Shown: positions 62,594 through 64,000 of the stretch, in pieces
How the letters are laid out: every line of letters starts with the position of its first letter
How positions within the stretch are numbered: the first letter of the stretch is position 1
From: Treponema sp.
GTDB lineage: Bacteria > Spirochaetota > Spirochaetia > Treponematales > Treponemataceae
Assembly: GCA_016294035.1 (NCBI GenBank)
Contig: JAEDCT010000011.1
Location: forward strand, 15,313 to 79,312
Length of the DNA stretch: 64,000 nucleotides
Direction of reading: 5' to 3'
Position numbers and translations under genes: made by a program
Notes under the pieces: model-generated
The model's database searches: none
Seen by the model: the letters and a program-made list of their open reading frames with translations, nothing else
What the model was told of the DNA's origin: nothing

Positions 62594-62777
62594 TCAAAAA
62601 ACCGACGATTCTGTTTGAACCTAAATGTTAAACATGGGATCTCACATTATATGCTCAAGACATGACTCTGTTTTATTACATTTGGTAGTATATTCATGAA
62701 GATGCCAAAGCAGATTGGTTTATGTCTAATCAGACAACTAATTTATTTTCCGGTTGTCATTTGTTGGAGTAAAACAT

Positions 62778-62804
62778 AGTGTTTTCAGAAGGAGTGAAAA
62801 CGCT
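62778..62804. repeat. Ten-pair hairpin with GAAGGAG loop
   Basis: AGTGTTTTCA pairs with TGAAAACGCT (one G-U) around GAAGGAG. The 230-base gap 62594-62823 otherwise shows no gene. For the minus-strand transcript it lies just after the 65-aa gene and could act as a weak terminator (ATGTTTTACT follows). Confidence 0.4.
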
Positions 62805-62823
62805 AGATGTGGGATATATGCAA

Positions 62824-63021
62824 TCAGTTCATCTTGAATTTTTGAATTTCAGCAGCCGACAAGTTTTGCCTTGATTCTTTAGCATATTTTGCAAGCCGTC
62901 TTAAATCGATTCCTAGAGAAGTTTTTGTTCGATACGGATTTACAGCTTTTATAAAATCCTGGGCAATTTTGTCTTTTGCAGCAGAGTCAGATACATTAAA
63001 GTTCTTCATCAGACCATTCAT
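62824..63021 (-). CDS. Small hypothetical protein, candidate partner or antitoxin
   Basis: 65 aa from MNGLMKNFNVSDS. Charged and helical, with many Lys/Arg in the second half (SLGIDLRRLAKYAKESRQNL). The chosen ATG has a perfect AAGGAGG nine bases upstream and lies inside the 3' end of the gene above (26-base overlap in another frame), so the two are coupled. No family recognised. The overlap, size and context recall toxin-antitoxin or immunity cassettes; this is inference. Confidence 0.55.
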   Translation of the reverse strand: MNGLMKNFNVSDSAAKDKIAQDFIKAVNPYRTKTSLGIDLRRLAKYAKESRQNLSAAEIQKFKMN

Positions 63022-63358
63022 ATTTGTAAACCTCCTTGATTTTCCTAGCATTTTCTTCTTCAATTACAAAATGATATGGATGCATGATTCTTATAACAAT
63101 TGCAATCGCATGAACGCATCCGCCATGTTCTCTCTGTTCAGAAACATTAATTGCTATACCAAATAAATGCCCTCCAACTTCTTCATACAGTTTTGAACCA
63201 TTGCGCCATACATTATTCTCTGGCGAAGTGCAAGCCCAATTAATATAAACTGCATTACTCTGCGAATCATCAGTTAAAGCAATCAATCCCTGAATGTCTA
63301 CCGCGTTTTCATTGTTAAATTCATAATCTCCGGAAGAATCATGCGAAAAAAAACACAC
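62996..63358 (-). pseudogene. GNAT-like domain fragment, probably 5'-truncated
   Basis: Open frame of 120 codons from a GTG with no ribosome-binding site. An in-frame TAA lies just upstream, and a run of eight T follows the start. The part from DYEFNNENAVDIQGLIALTDD through YINWACTSPENN, EEVGGHLFGIAINVSEQREHGGCVHAIA and MHPYHFVIEEE looks like the C-terminal portion of an acetyltransferase-like fold, lacking an N-terminal half. It could instead be a complete short gene with a weak start. Coupled to the 65-aa gene. Confidence 0.4.
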
Positions 63359-63387
63359 ACCGGATTATGAATCAAAAAGTGCATTCT

Positions 63388-63409
63388 CCCATCAATTTCA
63401 ATTGATGGG
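63388..63409. terminator. Hairpin after the exported 153-aa gene
   Basis: CCCATCAA pairs perfectly with TTGATGGG around a six-base loop, 43 bases beyond the stop of the minus-strand gene at 63452. No clean T run, so terminator strength is uncertain. Confidence 0.5.
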
Positions 63410-63451
63410 AATAGTAATAAAATTTGGTAAACTAATTTTTATTCCATTCTG

Positions 63452-63913
63452 TTAATCAATTAATTTTGAAACCTCATCACAAAGAAGTTCCCGATAATCA
63501 TCATCTTTTAGCATAACAGTATTAAATGGATTTATAATGAAATCAAGTTGTCCTTTGAGAACAATATTTGTTACATTACTTGCGTCATCTGAAATCGGAT
63601 ATTTAAATTCTGATACTTTTTTATCAACCAGTAACTGTTTAATATTGTAAATTAATTGATTGTATTTTCCTTTAGAAATTTTTCTAATTATCATTTTATC
63701 ATCTGCGTATTTTAATAAGTACACATAATCATCATTCATTTTTAGATGAATATAGGAAAGTATCTTACTGCAAGTTATATCATAACGAGAAATAATAATT
63801 TCTTGTTGTGGTTTCATAGTGTTAAAATTATAAAGAGAAATAAAATCTTTTTCTTGAGCGAATGCAACCATAAATGTTAGACTAATTAAAATGCAAGTTA
63901 TTATTTTTTTCAT
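63452..63913 (-). CDS. Small exported protein of unknown function
   Basis: 153 aa from MKKIITCILISLTF. Signal peptide to about residue 19 (MVAFA-QEKD). The mature part is a mix of beta-strands and helices with several Tyr and Lys (KMNDDYVYLLKYADDKMIIRKISKGKYNQLIYNIKQLL); no motif recognised. A weak GGAAAA lies before the chosen ATG; an ATG four codons earlier has no site. AT content is visibly higher than in the core genes, as in the neighbouring small genes. Nothing identifiable follows from 63914 to the window end. Confidence 0.6.
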   Translation of the reverse strand: MKKIITCILISLTFMVAFAQEKDFISLYNFNTMKPQQEIIISRYDITCSKILSYIHLKMNDDYVYLLKYADDKMIIRKISKGKYNQLIYNIKQLLVDKKVSEFKYPISDDASNVTNIVLKGQLDFIINPFNTVMLKDDDYRELLCDEVSKLID

Positions 63914-64000
63914 TGTTTTTTCCATGTTGATTCAGGTTTTATTGGACAGAACAATATGTAGTGCCTCTCAAGTTTGCAAAATCGAGGATTTAGTCCTACA

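Noticed and set aside
1..64000. CRISPR arrays, insertion sequences, prophage genes, rRNA
   Set aside because: No direct-repeat array, transposase, integrase, att-like duplication or rRNA sequence was seen on reading both strands.

Overview
The window reads as the chromosome of a Treponema-type spirochaete. Evidence: protein sequences of RpoB/RpoC, the ribosomal proteins, CtpA, NrdD and DnaX; an AT-rich composition; the order tRNA-Thr, rpmG, tRNA-Trp, secE, nusG, rplK, rplA, rplJ, rplL, rpoB, rpoC, rpsL, rpsG on one strand; and Asn at the RpoB position equivalent to E. coli 531, the known marker of native rifampicin tolerance in treponemes. A secreted GH53 galactanase, a GH95-like protein and anaerobic NrdD/NrdG without an aerobic enzyme fit an anaerobic, gut- or rumen-type, plant-polysaccharide-using treponeme rather than a pathogen with a reduced genome. 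No transposase, phage gene, CRISPR array or rRNA was seen. Species assignment cannot be made from the sequence alone.

Layout. 1-1.1 kb: BspA-type leucine-rich-repeat membrane protein. 1.2-14.3 kb: the transcription/translation superoperon on the minus strand, driven from a near-consensus promoter just upstream of tRNA-Thr, with an internal promoter before rpsL and structured RNA between rplL and rpoB. 14.3-18 kb: serine acetyltransferase, an Hsp20 gene behind a sigma-54-type promoter with three repeated upstream motifs, and a divergent GH95-family protein. 18-25.4 kb: pyrB-pyrI and pyrC flanking a four-gene minus-strand envelope cluster (LPP20-like, LpoB-like, an exported LPP20-like protein, and a COG3014-like protein). 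25.4-29.5 kb: M48 protease converging on a pair of polytopic proteins with LptF/LptG-like layout. 29.7-38.5 kb: STAS/zinc-ribbon protein, SpoU methyltransferase, a minus-strand run (esterase, ctpA, rsmE, WecG-like, sigma-54 activator AAA+ protein), then aroDE and rpiA. 38.7-42.8 kb: PASTA protein, fmt, def, hisD. 42.8-47.1 kb: nrdD, an OppF-type ATPase and nrdG, with an NrdR-box pair at the nrdD promoter. 47.1-56 kb: putP, DUF763, GH53, HD-GYP, an SDR-like protein with MgtC, and a predicted small RNA. 55.6-58.5 kb: dnaX-ybaB-recR. 58.5-62.6 kb: cupin, VanW, a glycan-binding-domain protein and a GT-C-like membrane protein. 62.6-64 kb: small accessory genes that may be a degraded two-gene cassette.

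The observations I rate highest are: an A10 run in dnaX where a -1 slip reaches a stop at once (a predicted gamma-subunit switch); the sigma-54 promoter and phased upstream repeats of hsp20, together with a sigma-54 activator in the same window that has no DNA-binding domain; nine genes with a -10-like box ending 5-7 nt before the start codon and little or no Shine-Dalgarno (candidate leaderless mRNAs); an orphan promoter/terminator pair suggesting an 87-nt sRNA; and the LptF/LptG-like pair carrying a helical-repeat insertion. All functional calls come from reading the sequence; no database search was run.
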